From Saccharomycopsis phalli (Eukaryota > Ascomycota > Saccharomycetes > Ascoideales > Saccharomycopsidaceae): DNA of 64,000 nt. The notes beneath the pieces are model-generated. The model saw nothing but the letters and a program-made list of their open reading frames with translations. It was not told the origin of the DNA and did no database searches. Numbering within the stretch: position 1 is the stretch's first letter; each line of letters starts with the position of its first letter. A program made the position numbers and the translations under genes. The stretch covers positions 558,001 to 622,000 of the forward strand of contig CP073216.1 in assembly GCA_020342235.1 (NCBI GenBank), in the 5' to 3' direction. Below, in pieces: positions 47,582 through 56,964 of the stretch.

Positions 47582-48691
47582 TTATGCTGCCTGCTTAGCA
47601 GAAACCTTTTCAATTTTTATCCGTTTCAAATCGTCATTTGATTCCGAAAACGATCTCTTTCTTGTGGCCAGTACGTCACTTTTCACGGCCCCAACAGGAA
47701 TTACATTCTCAGTATCCTTGAATGACTCTGAAATTTTGACCAAATCGTCGTGTGCTCGAGACTTGCATACTTGTTGGTATAATGGCTCCTTTCCTGGGAC
47801 GATTTTCGTAAGACAATACTTACTGTTACTGACGTTATTGTCAAAGTCCCCACTCATTTTAACATACTCTTTCACTACTTGCTTCCAGGGCAAAGGCTGA
47901 TCTTTGAAAACCGAAGGATTAGCCTCAGCAGCATCGGCAACCATGCACCCCACATCTTCGCCGTATTTTTCTTGTAGTTCCCTGTACTCCTTTCTGGACT
48001 TGATCCCGCCATTTATTATGAGGCTGACGTTCTTCAGCCTGCATTTCGGAATAATATCCGGCAAATACTCATGTATAGGCGACTCACGGTTTCTCATTTC
48101 TCTAGTGCGGCAATGCACACTCAAATTGGAAATTCCAGTTTCAAGAAGCTTGTCAACCAACTTCAATGTGTCTTCTTTATTTTCCAATATCCGGATTTTC
48201 ACACTTATTGGCTTGCCATTAGGCTTTCCCACTTCGCCCACCAACTTCGTCAAGATGTCGCACAATAGGTCTGGCGTCAGCAAAAGCGCCGCACCCATTC
48301 CCGCATGTATAGAGAAATGCTTGGGACATCCTGCGTTGACGTCAATACCATCGACATCACCAATGATGATTTTAGCGGCACGAACCGCCAACTCAGGGTC
48401 TGCGGTTCCCATTTGAAATATCAACTTGCCTTTCTCGGAGGGGCGATGGGTCCGGAAGCATACGCTTACCGATGCCGGTCTCTTCTTAGTTGCCGGCCGT
48501 TCTTCTACGAAATCAATGGTATCCAATTTTGTATTGTGAACCCGCTTGAGGCCCAAGATCTTTTTGTCAATGATCTCAGGACCCCATACCAAGTCAGCAC
48601 CAAATTTCAATGCCAACAACCTAGTAGGCAACTCCCCTGCCCGAACCATCGGCGCGAGAACAAATTTCCCGGTATAATTCACCATATACAT
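47582..48691 (-). CDS. SMM1: tRNA-dihydrouridine synthase 2
   Basis: FMN enzyme that reduces uridine-20 of cytosolic tRNAs. The family start VNYTGKFVLAPMVRAGELPTR begins two residues into the chosen ATG (48691; an ATG at 48685 is equally possible). The catalytic-cysteine motif is GIDVNAGCPKHFSIHAGMG, followed by VKIRIL, SVHCRTREMR and LIINGGIKSR. It has 369 residues, close to S. cerevisiae Smm1 (384). The C-terminus is basic (KRSFSES...KRIKIEK). Open codons upstream run into the divergent neighbour and are not coding. Confidence 0.95.
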   Translation of the reverse strand: MYMVNYTGKFVLAPMVRAGELPTRLLALKFGADLVWGPEIIDKKILGLKRVHNTKLDTIDFVEERPATKKRPASVSVCFRTHRPSEKGKLIFQMGTADPELAVRAAKIIIGDVDGIDVNAGCPKHFSIHAGMGAALLLTPDLLCDILTKLVGEVGKPNGKPISVKIRILENKEDTLKLVDKLLETGISNLSVHCRTREMRNRESPIHEYLPDIIPKCRLKNVSLIINGGIKSRKEYRELQEKYGEDVGCMVADAAEANPSVFKDQPLPWKQVVKEYVKMSGDFDNNVSNSKYCLTKIVPGKEPLYQQVCKSRAHDDLVKISESFKDTENVIPVGAVKSDVLATRKRSFSESNDDLKRIKIEKVSAKQAA

Positions 48692-48782
48692 GTGTATATG
48701 CAATAGTGAAAAATCCATCTGGACTATAAGCATGGTCACGTGGTATGCGGATGTGAAGTGCAGCTTTTGGAGATGGTGTGAC

Positions 48783-51044
48783 ATGTTTAGGAGTCCAAAA
48801 AGCCGATGGCGTCTTAGGTATCTTTCTTTGGAAGGCAGCCGTGTGTTTAGAATTAGGAAAATTCCAATATTCTTCAAAGTTTTGGTAGTTTTGTTTGCCA
48901 TCCAGTCCATATACTATGTGTCGTACCATCTACAAACATATCCGGTGCCGAATGACATCTTGAATTCAAAGATCTTCAAAAAACTCACCCATGACTTTGA
49001 TCCAGCGGTAACATATGAAAAAGCCGACCAGAGACTCTTTGATGAAGAAGAATTGAGGCAAATTGATAGATTAATCAGCCTAAACGAGAACTCAACGTCT
49101 CGGATGTTGCGGAGTTATATGAACAAAAGTAAAAACGTCGCATTTTCTACCCATGTCGACTTGTCTGAGAAGTGCGACTTATTTTTTTACGATTTACATT
49201 CTGAACACGCCCTTGACTGGGGCTTGAATAAAAACTTGTACTATGCACCAGAGGCCTTTGATAAGGACTCGTACTTACAAGACCGCAAGGAGGAGAAATT
49301 GAAAATTTTAAAGAACAATTTCATTGAAAATGCCAGAAACGATATTATTGCAAGTTTTAAAAAGGAGGGCAAAAAATATAAGGAGGATGACATAGAAGCA
49401 CTTCTACCTGTATTCGAAGGTGAATTGAACCAGACCGTCTTGGACGAGCTACAGGAAAAGTACACAGAGGCCAACAAAAAGAACCTCGAAATAGAACAAG
49501 ATAAGTTGGACAGCGTGTCTAATTTACGTATATTTGGCAGGTGTTACTTTGATAATACACCCAAGAGAAGGACCAGGTTTTCGGATCAGATGTGCCAATA
49601 TTCAGAACGCACCTTCTTTTCTTACCTATCATTCAAGCTCCCCCGGTATATGCGCTGGAACTGGAAAGTTTATCACGAGGTTCCAATTGTGGATAATATT
49701 AGAAAGAATGATGATATTGCAGACCCTCATGCTCGGCTACAAGAAACTATGCAGAGTGACGAGTCTTGTTTTCTATCAGGACTTCGCAGTAGCTTAAATG
49801 GGAAAGGCCTTGTGTTTTCTGTAAGTGACGCGTATGTCCATGAACTTGTTCGTTTGGTCCGCGTGTTGAGGGTCTTGGGTAACAAATTTCCAATCGAGGT
49901 CATCCACAATGGAGATATATCGAAAAGGAACTTAAAAAAGATCATCAAAAGTGCTCGCGATCCTTTTGAGAAGGTCATCGAGGCATTAACCAAGTCTGAG
50001 TATGACAATTATAATTACAAAAATTACATCGACCACGGGTTCCCGGTACAAGAGGTTTGGTTTGTGGATATTAAGAGAAGCATCAAGCCCAGTTTCCACA
50101 AATATTTCCAAAGCTACGCCAACAAGTTGGTGGCCTACCTTTTCAGCAGCTTTGACGAAACTGCTCTCATGGACACTGACACGGTGCCGTTAGTACCTAT
50201 ACAAGAACTATTTGAATTGCAAGGGTACAGAGAAAAAGGGGCAATGTTCTTCAAAGACCGCGATTTGGACGATTTGGTATGGTTTTATGACACAAATCTC
50301 TGGAAGAAATTGATGCCGACTACTACAGATGAAAAGACATTTGGTATAGCACACTCAACTGATCTCACTTTGAAGAATAGATACTTGAAGGATGACCGGA
50401 GACATTACATGGAGGCAGGGTTGGTGTTGATCAAGCGCTCTACACATTTCACTGGGATATTAATGAGCTTGGAGATTAATTTGTGGGGAGACATGTCCTA
50501 TGATAAAGTATGGGGCGAGAAGGAGTTTTTCTGGCTAGGACAGTCTTTGGCAGGAAATGAAAACTACTACTTTAACAAGAACCCAGCAGGAGCAGCAGGG
50601 GAGTATCAGCAGTTGAGTGGAGGTCGTCAAGCCAAGGAAATGTGCTCAACCCACCCTGCGCATATTTCCGATAGGGATAACACCACATTGCTATGGATCA
50701 ACTCAGGACTCCAGAATTGTAAGAAAGGCACCTGGGACGAAGATGCTGGTTCAGACAAGTTTAAGGATACCGACAGGGAGACCTTGAGAAAGTATTATCA
50801 AGACTATACTCGAATAAAAGCAGTGATAGTGCCTCCTATAACGGACTACTCCGTGCAAAATACGCACAACGAGCCGGTTTTCGGCTGGCAACGCTCAGAT
50901 ACTTGTAATGGTTTCTGTTGGTGTGCTTATGATGTCATTGGTGGTTCCGACGAGGCAGCAGATAAAGGTATGCTAATTAATTATGACCAGGAGACACAGG
51001 AGTATTTCGATATAATTGGGAAGATCTGGAATATAAATGTATAG
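48783..51044 (+). CDS. Alpha-1,3-mannosyltransferase of the MNN1 family (GT71)
   Basis: Type II Golgi mannosyltransferase for capping outer-chain and O-linked glycans. It has 753 residues from the ATG at 48783: a short basic cytosolic tail (MFRSPKSRWRLRYLSLEGSR), one signal-anchor helix (IFFKVLVVLFAIQSIYYVSY), a stem, then the catalytic domain with the nucleotide-sugar DxD motif in TALMDTDTVPLVP. Other family marks are AMFFKDRDL and HYMEAGLVLIKRS. Upstream ATGs at 48690 and 48732 would add residues before the basic tail and overlap the SMM1 promoter. Several paralogues usually exist (Mnn1, Mnt2-4), so I give no symbol. Confidence 0.92.
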   Translation: MFRSPKSRWRLRYLSLEGSRVFRIRKIPIFFKVLVVLFAIQSIYYVSYHLQTYPVPNDILNSKIFKKLTHDFDPAVTYEKADQRLFDEEELRQIDRLISLNENSTSRMLRSYMNKSKNVAFSTHVDLSEKCDLFFYDLHSEHALDWGLNKNLYYAPEAFDKDSYLQDRKEEKLKILKNNFIENARNDIIASFKKEGKKYKEDDIEALLPVFEGELNQTVLDELQEKYTEANKKNLEIEQDKLDSVSNLRIFGRCYFDNTPKRRTRFSDQMCQYSERTFFSYLSFKLPRYMRWNWKVYHEVPIVDNIRKNDDIADPHARLQETMQSDESCFLSGLRSSLNGKGLVFSVSDAYVHELVRLVRVLRVLGNKFPIEVIHNGDISKRNLKKIIKSARDPFEKVIEALTKSEYDNYNYKNYIDHGFPVQEVWFVDIKRSIKPSFHKYFQSYANKLVAYLFSSFDETALMDTDTVPLVPIQELFELQGYREKGAMFFKDRDLDDLVWFYDTNLWKKLMPTTTDEKTFGIAHSTDLTLKNRYLKDDRRHYMEAGLVLIKRSTHFTGILMSLEINLWGDMSYDKVWGEKEFFWLGQSLAGNENYYFNKNPAGAAGEYQQLSGGRQAKEMCSTHPAHISDRDNTTLLWINSGLQNCKKGTWDEDAGSDKFKDTDRETLRKYYQDYTRIKAVIVPPITDYSVQNTHNEPVFGWQRSDTCNGFCWCAYDVIGGSDEAADKGMLINYDQETQEYFDIIGKIWNINV

Positions 51045-51127
51045 AATATAAAGTCTTAGATTTGTAACACAGTGCTTTCCGGGTACTACTGCAGGTGTAA
51101 ATATTTTTCGCTGCAAAGCACCTAGAG

Positions 51128-52270
51128 ATGATGCTAAGACGTCAATTTGCCCATGGGAGAATCCCACTTAGGAACACTTCTGTTCGGTTTTTCTCAGTAA
51201 AAGATGAATATAGTTCCCAATTGGAGGCAGCCAAAGTCGACGTCAAGGCAACTTTGGAGAAATACGATCGATCATCGTTCATCCTAAGTGCTTATGTACC
51301 ATCACCAGCGAGAAACCTATTTATGGCAATCAAGGCATTTAACATCGAAATCTCGAAAATTAACAATAAGCACGCGTACTCAAACTTGGGAGGATTGACG
51401 AATGTTGATTTACGATTCAAGTTCTGGAGTGATTTGCTAGCACGAGTGTTTTCCAATCCACATGGCAACGAGCGGATCTCAGAGCCCATCATGTTTCTTG
51501 TTAGGGACGCATTACGCAATGAATTGCATCTTAATATTGATTACTTCAACACTTATTTGAACTCCCGAAAATATTGGCTTGAAAACCCAAATTTTGCCAA
51601 CATTGACAGTCTTTGTTCGCTTGGTGAGGGCACTTACTCACAGCTACTTTACCTTCAGCAAGCGGCATTATTATCTCCGCAAATATCCCCGTCCACAATA
51701 CTGCTTTTAGAAGAATCTAAACCACTCCAAGGGTTGATTACTGATGTTGCTGCACATATAGGACAGGCCAACGTGATTGCCAATATGCTTACAGGATTGA
51801 AGTATTATAGTTCCCAACATATTGTTCCACTTCCAATTGATATCATGGCCGAGGAAAATGTTTCTCAAGACTCTGCCATGGGGTATCTTATGGATTATGG
51901 CAAGGAAAACTTCAAGAGAGATGGTGAATTGGAAGAAAAGTTGAAAAATGTGGTCTTCAAAGTAGCCACAAAAGCCAACGATCATTTGTTGGCCAGCAGA
52001 TACAAACTTAAACAAGCGCAAGAGGAGATTCAAAAGACAGTCAAGAGCTCACAAAACGATTTGATTCTAAAACACAAGGGTAAATGGAAACGTTCGGTTC
52101 CTGATGTGCTATTCGTGCCATTTATGAACTCTATTCCGGTTGAGATATTTCTTTCCAACTTGCAGGCCAAAGATTTTAACATTTTCAACTCAAACATCAC
52201 AAACAGTAACTTTAGTCGCTGGAAAGTTGTGGGAAAATCGTTCTATAACTATCATACACGATCCATATAA
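51128..52270 (+). CDS. Mitochondrial complex I assembly factor, NDUFAF6-like
   Basis: Squalene/phytoene-synthase-fold protein of 380 residues with an N-terminal mitochondrial presequence (MMLRRQFAHGRIPLRNTSVRFF). The core shows KYDRSSFILSAYVPSPARNLFMAIKAFNIE and LCSLGEGTYSQLLYLQQAAL, as in NDUFAF6 of complex I-bearing fungi and animals. The Asp-rich prenyl-diphosphate motifs of true synthases are not evident, so it is probably not an enzyme of isoprenoid synthesis. Its presence implies this yeast keeps respiratory complex I. Confidence 0.85.
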   Translation: MMLRRQFAHGRIPLRNTSVRFFSVKDEYSSQLEAAKVDVKATLEKYDRSSFILSAYVPSPARNLFMAIKAFNIEISKINNKHAYSNLGGLTNVDLRFKFWSDLLARVFSNPHGNERISEPIMFLVRDALRNELHLNIDYFNTYLNSRKYWLENPNFANIDSLCSLGEGTYSQLLYLQQAALLSPQISPSTILLLEESKPLQGLITDVAAHIGQANVIANMLTGLKYYSSQHIVPLPIDIMAEENVSQDSAMGYLMDYGKENFKRDGELEEKLKNVVFKVATKANDHLLASRYKLKQAQEEIQKTVKSSQNDLILKHKGKWKRSVPDVLFVPFMNSIPVEIFLSNLQAKDFNIFNSNITNSNFSRWKVVGKSFYNYHTRSI

Positions 52271-52428
52271 CTTTGGCATGTCTGTTTATTGGCTCTTGTA
52301 TATACATATTATCAATAAAAACCCGTATTGACTCAAATTAGGTCAAATAACAACGTTGATTGACTTTTGTAGTATGAAAATCAATTTTTTCCATATGTAC
52401 CCGTGAGAAATTTTTTGATCGTAACCGA

Positions 52429-52502
52429 GCTTTCGTGGCCCAGTTGGCTAGGGCGTCAGTCTCATAATCTGAAGATCGCGAGTTCGAACCTCGCCGAGAG
52501 CA
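52429..52502 (+). tRNA. tRNA-Met (CAT), elongator type
   Basis: Acceptor stem GCTTTCG/CGAGAGC, D-loop with AGTTGGCTAGGGC, anticodon loop CTCATAA giving CAT, T-arm GCGAG TTCGAAC CTCGC, discriminator A. The T-loop TTCGAAC and the anticodon arm match the yeast elongator rather than the initiator. It ends about 68 bp before the NPP start. Confidence 0.94.
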
Positions 52503-52569
52503 TTTATTTTTGCAATTTTCTGCGAGTAACAGATGTATTTTTTGCGCGAATGAATATTCATGCAGCGGA

Positions 52570-54645
52570 ATGAGTAAACTGTTTAATGTGGATATCCCGG
52601 TGATGGACTTGGATGAAGAAGATGGCGAGGATTTCTTTCCGGATGGGGTAGCAGGAGACGATGAAGTGTTGTCAGAAGATTTTGTGGCACCTCGAGGTAA
52701 GAGTATAAGTAGGAAGATCAAGGACAAATTGATTGGGACCAAAAGGGCGAAGTACCAGAAAGTGCCGGATGAGAATATCGAGCTACGAGAATATAATATC
52801 GGGCGACGTAATGCGGGGCGTAATAGCGAGGAACTTGATAGTTATAACGAGGAAACGTCTGAGTGGAAACCTGAGCTGCATACAGGCAGTGTTGGTAAGA
52901 GGGTTGGCTTTATAATGTCGGCACTCATGTTTGTCACGCTACTTGTGGGATTATCTGTGAAGTTGGCCAACAATCAACACGAGAAGACGACACGATTCAG
53001 CCTGCTCAAACAGCGGACGAGTAATGGCACGCACGACTTTTATCCTACCACGGTGGTGATCTCGCTAGATGGATTCCACCCGCATTATATTTCGTCGGAG
53101 TTGACGCCATTCATGCACAACATGTACATGGAATCGTATGGTCCGCCATATATGGTACCGTCGTTTCCATCTTCGACGTTTCCCAACCACTGGAGCATGG
53201 TGACTGGGTTGTACCCATCGTACCACGGGGTGGTGGGAAACACGTTTTACGACACAAAGACACACAAGCAGTTTGTCAACGTGGATCCTGCGCCCAGCTT
53301 GGAAAGAGACTGGTGGGGTGGTGAGCCGGTGTGGACAACAGCATATCGATATGGGGTATCGAGTGCAATCCACATGTGGCCGGGCAGCGAGGTTGAGTTC
53401 TTGTATGGGAACGCATTGGAGGTTGACCGGTATAATGGATCTGAGTTGCTATCTAATAAGGTGCTGCGGATGTTGGAGTGGCTAGACCGTGATATCGGCA
53501 GCCGGCCTGAGTTAGTGCTTGGATATGTGCCGACAATCGACTCGTTGGGCCACCGGCATGGGATCGCGGGCGAACAGTTGGAGGCAGGGTTGCGGTACGT
53601 TGATAATTTTGTGGAGTCGGTGATGGTGGAGCTCCATGCCCGGAACTTACTGGACATTGTCAATGTGGTGATTGTGTCTGACCATGGCATGGCACCAACA
53701 GACAATGATCGGCTCGTGTATTTGGATGACTACGTCGATCTCGACAAGATCGAGCACACAGACGGGTGGCCATTGTATGGATTGCGGCCGTACAACCCGG
53801 AGGAGGTGTACGAGGAGATCAAGGCGAAACTTACAAATGACAGCCATTTCCAGTTGTATAAGAAGCGCGACTTCCCTCCCGAGTGGCATTTTGGCACCAA
53901 CGACTCGCCATACGACGACCGGATTGCCCCGATATGGTTAGTCCCAGAGGTTGGGTACGCGATCACCACCAAGGACCAGATGCAGCTGTACAAAGAAGAC
54001 TACCGGCCCAAGGGAATCCACGGGTATAACAACACAGAGGTGCTCATGCGGGCATTATTCATGGCAACCGGGCCGTACTTCAAGGGAAAGTTGCCAGATA
54101 CCAAGAAAGTGTCTCCGTTTGAGAACACCGAGGTGTATAGCATCGTGTGCGAATCGTTGAACATCACAGTGTCCCGTAACAATGGCACGGGCAGGGCACT
54201 TGACTCGCCATTGGACGGGTCCTGGCGGGACAACACGCTGTATCCTGGTGTGGACCTTGATTTGAAGATCATTTCCAAGAAAGCGACGTACGACAAGTTA
54301 TTCCGTGACGGGAATAGCACCTATGCAGCCATTCCCTTGGAACCGTCGTGGTCGTTGCTATCTACCGAAAAGGAGATTGGTACGTCGATTACGCCAGAAC
54401 CAGTTCCAGCAGAAACGTTTAGGACCGAGCCGACTAACCTGAGCACCAGTCTGGTTGAGGCGACCAAGCATGTGGATAGTGATGCTAGCCAGGGGCTGAC
54501 TAAGCAGGAGCAGACGAGCACGATTGACACGTGGTTTGGGTTCCTTGAGGATACAATTGACTCCATAAAGGAGGAGGCACAAGAGATTTTTCAGGACATT
54601 GGCGGTGTGGTCTCAGAGGTTGTGCATCGAGAAGACGTGGAGTAA
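52570..54645 (+). CDS. Type II membrane nucleotide pyrophosphatase/phosphodiesterase (NPP)
   Basis: Extracellular or vacuolar-lumen phosphodiesterase of the alkaline-phosphatase superfamily, similar to yeast Npp1/Npp2, which hydrolyse nucleotides to scavenge phosphate. It has 691 residues: an acidic cytosolic head, one membrane anchor (about residues 115-135, VGFIMSALMFVTLLVGLSV), then the NPP domain. Metal and catalytic residues are visible: Asp in SLDGFHPHY, nucleophile Thr in SSTFPNHWSMVTG, DSLGHRHG, VSDHGMAP and GIHGYNN. The C-terminal 100 residues are low in complexity and acidic. Confidence 0.93.
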   Translation: MSKLFNVDIPVMDLDEEDGEDFFPDGVAGDDEVLSEDFVAPRGKSISRKIKDKLIGTKRAKYQKVPDENIELREYNIGRRNAGRNSEELDSYNEETSEWKPELHTGSVGKRVGFIMSALMFVTLLVGLSVKLANNQHEKTTRFSLLKQRTSNGTHDFYPTTVVISLDGFHPHYISSELTPFMHNMYMESYGPPYMVPSFPSSTFPNHWSMVTGLYPSYHGVVGNTFYDTKTHKQFVNVDPAPSLERDWWGGEPVWTTAYRYGVSSAIHMWPGSEVEFLYGNALEVDRYNGSELLSNKVLRMLEWLDRDIGSRPELVLGYVPTIDSLGHRHGIAGEQLEAGLRYVDNFVESVMVELHARNLLDIVNVVIVSDHGMAPTDNDRLVYLDDYVDLDKIEHTDGWPLYGLRPYNPEEVYEEIKAKLTNDSHFQLYKKRDFPPEWHFGTNDSPYDDRIAPIWLVPEVGYAITTKDQMQLYKEDYRPKGIHGYNNTEVLMRALFMATGPYFKGKLPDTKKVSPFENTEVYSIVCESLNITVSRNNGTGRALDSPLDGSWRDNTLYPGVDLDLKIISKKATYDKLFRDGNSTYAAIPLEPSWSLLSTEKEIGTSITPEPVPAETFRTEPTNLSTSLVEATKHVDSDASQGLTKQEQTSTIDTWFGFLEDTIDSIKEEAQEIFQDIGGVVSEVVHREDVE

Positions 54646-54732
54646 TGCTGCAGCGGTATGCAGGTGTATAACGTTAATACAGGTCTATCCTTAGGTAGTG
54701 AAACAACAACCACATAATTAAGGCCGTGTGTC

Positions 54733-54742
54733 GTATATATAG
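54733..54742 (+). promoter_or_regulatory. TATA box of the MSB1-like gene
   Basis: gtatatatag lies about 24-33 bp before the ATG at 54766. Confidence 0.45.
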
Positions 54743-54765
54743 CCTGGAAATGTATCTGCTTGACC

Positions 54766-56292
54766 ATGCTAAAGCTTAGACGACGGCGGATCAACAAGCG
54801 GGTCATTTCCGGGCCAATTGGCGACGACGATTGTCCATCGATATACGAAATTGGCCGTGACTTGGTGTACAAGGAAGGCATAACCATGATCCAGCTCATT
54901 GGCGTGTTGAACGCAAAGAAGGATGCCTTGGAGCCCCAGTATTACATATACGACCGGGAGAAGTTTCGTCAGTCGGTGTTGGCCCAGTCCCATGGGGAGC
55001 CTCCAATGACCCATGAGGCCACTCGGCATGTGTTGAGCTGCTTGGTATCGAGGTTTAAGAAGATCCTACTGCGCGGCGGTCTGTTTGGGATGGAGGCTTT
55101 TACGCCAAATTTGCTGCAGTTGCAACAGCAGGAACCGGCATGGAAGGTGATCAAGGAATGGTTTCCCTTTGACGGATGCTCGCTCAAAGGGGACGACCTC
55201 CATCGTAGTATCGATGGGTTGGACGATCACATGGCAGTCAATTGCCTACGTATTGTATGGAGCAGACTCAAAGGAGGACTAATATCCTGGCACCAGTACT
55301 TGGCATTTGTCGACCTTGAACGGCAGGGAAACTTTCCAACACTGGCATTCTATAGCCTCCTCCCACAATGTGTTTCGTCGGAGCTCCATTGCCATGTACT
55401 CCAGGAGTTTCTCGATGTAATCTTAATGATAATATCGAGCAACGACGTGGGTCTTGTGGAGTTGTTGAACGTGGCTACCGGGATCTGTTTCCCGCTGGTA
55501 CTAGCCTCAGGTGACATCCATGAGTTAGTTTCGTCTTACAACAAGAGGAACCGTGCGTTTCACCGGGTGTTTCTTGGGTATCTCCGAAGCTTGGTTGCTG
55601 CCGGAAAGATCACAGTGGACGACATTTGCCTCGAAGAGTACCCGCACATTACATTGGAGCCAAGTAGAAAGTCTGAACAGGGCCTTGTTATTACAGTGCC
55701 GGAGTCGCTTGGTATTATGGGAGCCAAGGATATCGTGAAGCATTTAGCCGCAAGCAGGGCGATGGTGCACTCCAAGAACGTGTTTCTCTTTGAGGAGACG
55801 ATGTTTGTAAACAAGTTGCTCAGAAATCCGTACAGGGAGCTCGAGGCTCATGTGAGTAAGACGTCGAAGCAATACCTCGAGGAGTTTGACAGAACCATTT
55901 ACAAGGAGAGTGTCTCAGGCCAAGGTACCATCCCAATGGTATCGAAGATCCCGGTGAGTGAGTGGTTAGTCAATGTGTGGAAACAGGACAGGAACTGCTG
56001 CATGTATATGCTTGAAATGAACGGCACCATTGGCGAGTGCGATTGGCTCATTATAGGCACCGATAGTAGAAGATCAGGAGCCGATCGTGGGTTAACAAAG
56101 TCAGCTAAGGAGTCGCATTCGCAGTCGATCAATCACGACTTAGTATTTACGAGCTGTAGCCAACAGTTATTTAGCATTAAGGAAGTCGACGAGGGGAGCC
56201 TGGTGGAGGATATTTATAAATACGTGAAACATTGTGACGGACAAAAAAGGAAGTTTAGTGACGCTAACAGCAACGAGTCACGGTCACGATGA
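54766..56292 (+). CDS. RhoGAP-fold protein, MSB1-like
   Basis: A 508-residue protein. Segments such as VNCLRIVWSRLKGGLISWHQYLAFVDLE, LAFYSLLPQC and FLDVILMIISSNDVGLVELLNVATGICFPL resemble the N-terminal RhoGAP-like domain of yeast Msb1, a Cdc42/Rho1-pathway protein of bud emergence. S. cerevisiae Msb1 is more than twice as long and this protein lacks its long disordered tail. No arginine finger can be pointed out. The match is from pattern memory and could instead reflect another fungal RhoGAP-like family. The start ATG at 54766 is preferred over a TTG two codons earlier. Confidence 0.8.
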   Translation: MLKLRRRRINKRVISGPIGDDDCPSIYEIGRDLVYKEGITMIQLIGVLNAKKDALEPQYYIYDREKFRQSVLAQSHGEPPMTHEATRHVLSCLVSRFKKILLRGGLFGMEAFTPNLLQLQQQEPAWKVIKEWFPFDGCSLKGDDLHRSIDGLDDHMAVNCLRIVWSRLKGGLISWHQYLAFVDLERQGNFPTLAFYSLLPQCVSSELHCHVLQEFLDVILMIISSNDVGLVELLNVATGICFPLVLASGDIHELVSSYNKRNRAFHRVFLGYLRSLVAAGKITVDDICLEEYPHITLEPSRKSEQGLVITVPESLGIMGAKDIVKHLAASRAMVHSKNVFLFEETMFVNKLLRNPYRELEAHVSKTSKQYLEEFDRTIYKESVSGQGTIPMVSKIPVSEWLVNVWKQDRNCCMYMLEMNGTIGECDWLIIGTDSRRSGADRGLTKSAKESHSQSINHDLVFTSCSQQLFSIKEVDEGSLVEDIYKYVKHCDGQKRKFSDANSNESRSR

Positions 56293-56964
56293 TGTAAGCC
56301 CACATAGTCATGGCTGAAATCTGTCAAACTCAAAGGCAAAATGTCTACTAGTTTTTAGTAGGTTATCACCCATCAATTCCTCGGGGCTGCGCCCCGGAAA
56401 TAGGGTATTCAGTTAGCTAGTTGCCAATTGGCAGTTGTGGGCTATAATGGTCTACTGGTAAGGACCTAGGAGTATAACCTCAGTATATGAATATAATACG
56501 ATTTGAATAGGATACAGACTCGTCGCGTGTGTTCATTGCATGAGTTGTGGAACTTTATAGATAAAATGAATGGGAATGTTTTAGATCATATGTGACTAGT
56601 CGACACCGTTTAAGGCTGTTAAGAGCGAGAGGGGAGAATTGGGCACGATAAGGTCACCAAATACTTAATTTAAACCAATATTGTCGATCTACCCAATATT
56701 ACACGTTAAAAGAAACTATACTTTATTTATCTTCAGCCCTTTTCGCCGAGTTCATTATCGTTTGATTTAATATCGCCATATGCACCACGGTTGGCTACGT
56801 GGTTCAATTGCATATGTCCCGTCTTACATTTAAAGTTTTGTGTCTAAAGGTAGTGTGTTCCACAATGCAGCACAGCAGTTTCTTTTTTCCTGTATTGTAA
56901 AATCATTTATATAACCTGTTAACCTAGTTAAAAATTTTTCTCTCAGCCATTTACACTCATCAGC
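56293..56964. other. Intergenic region with two adjacent hairpins
   Basis: About 670 bp. Near its left end are a perfect hairpin ctacta-gtttt-tagtag (56344-56360) and a GC-rich one cggggc-tgc-gccccg (56382-56396). The rest is AT-rich promoter DNA of the SWIRM gene. Confidence 0.6.
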
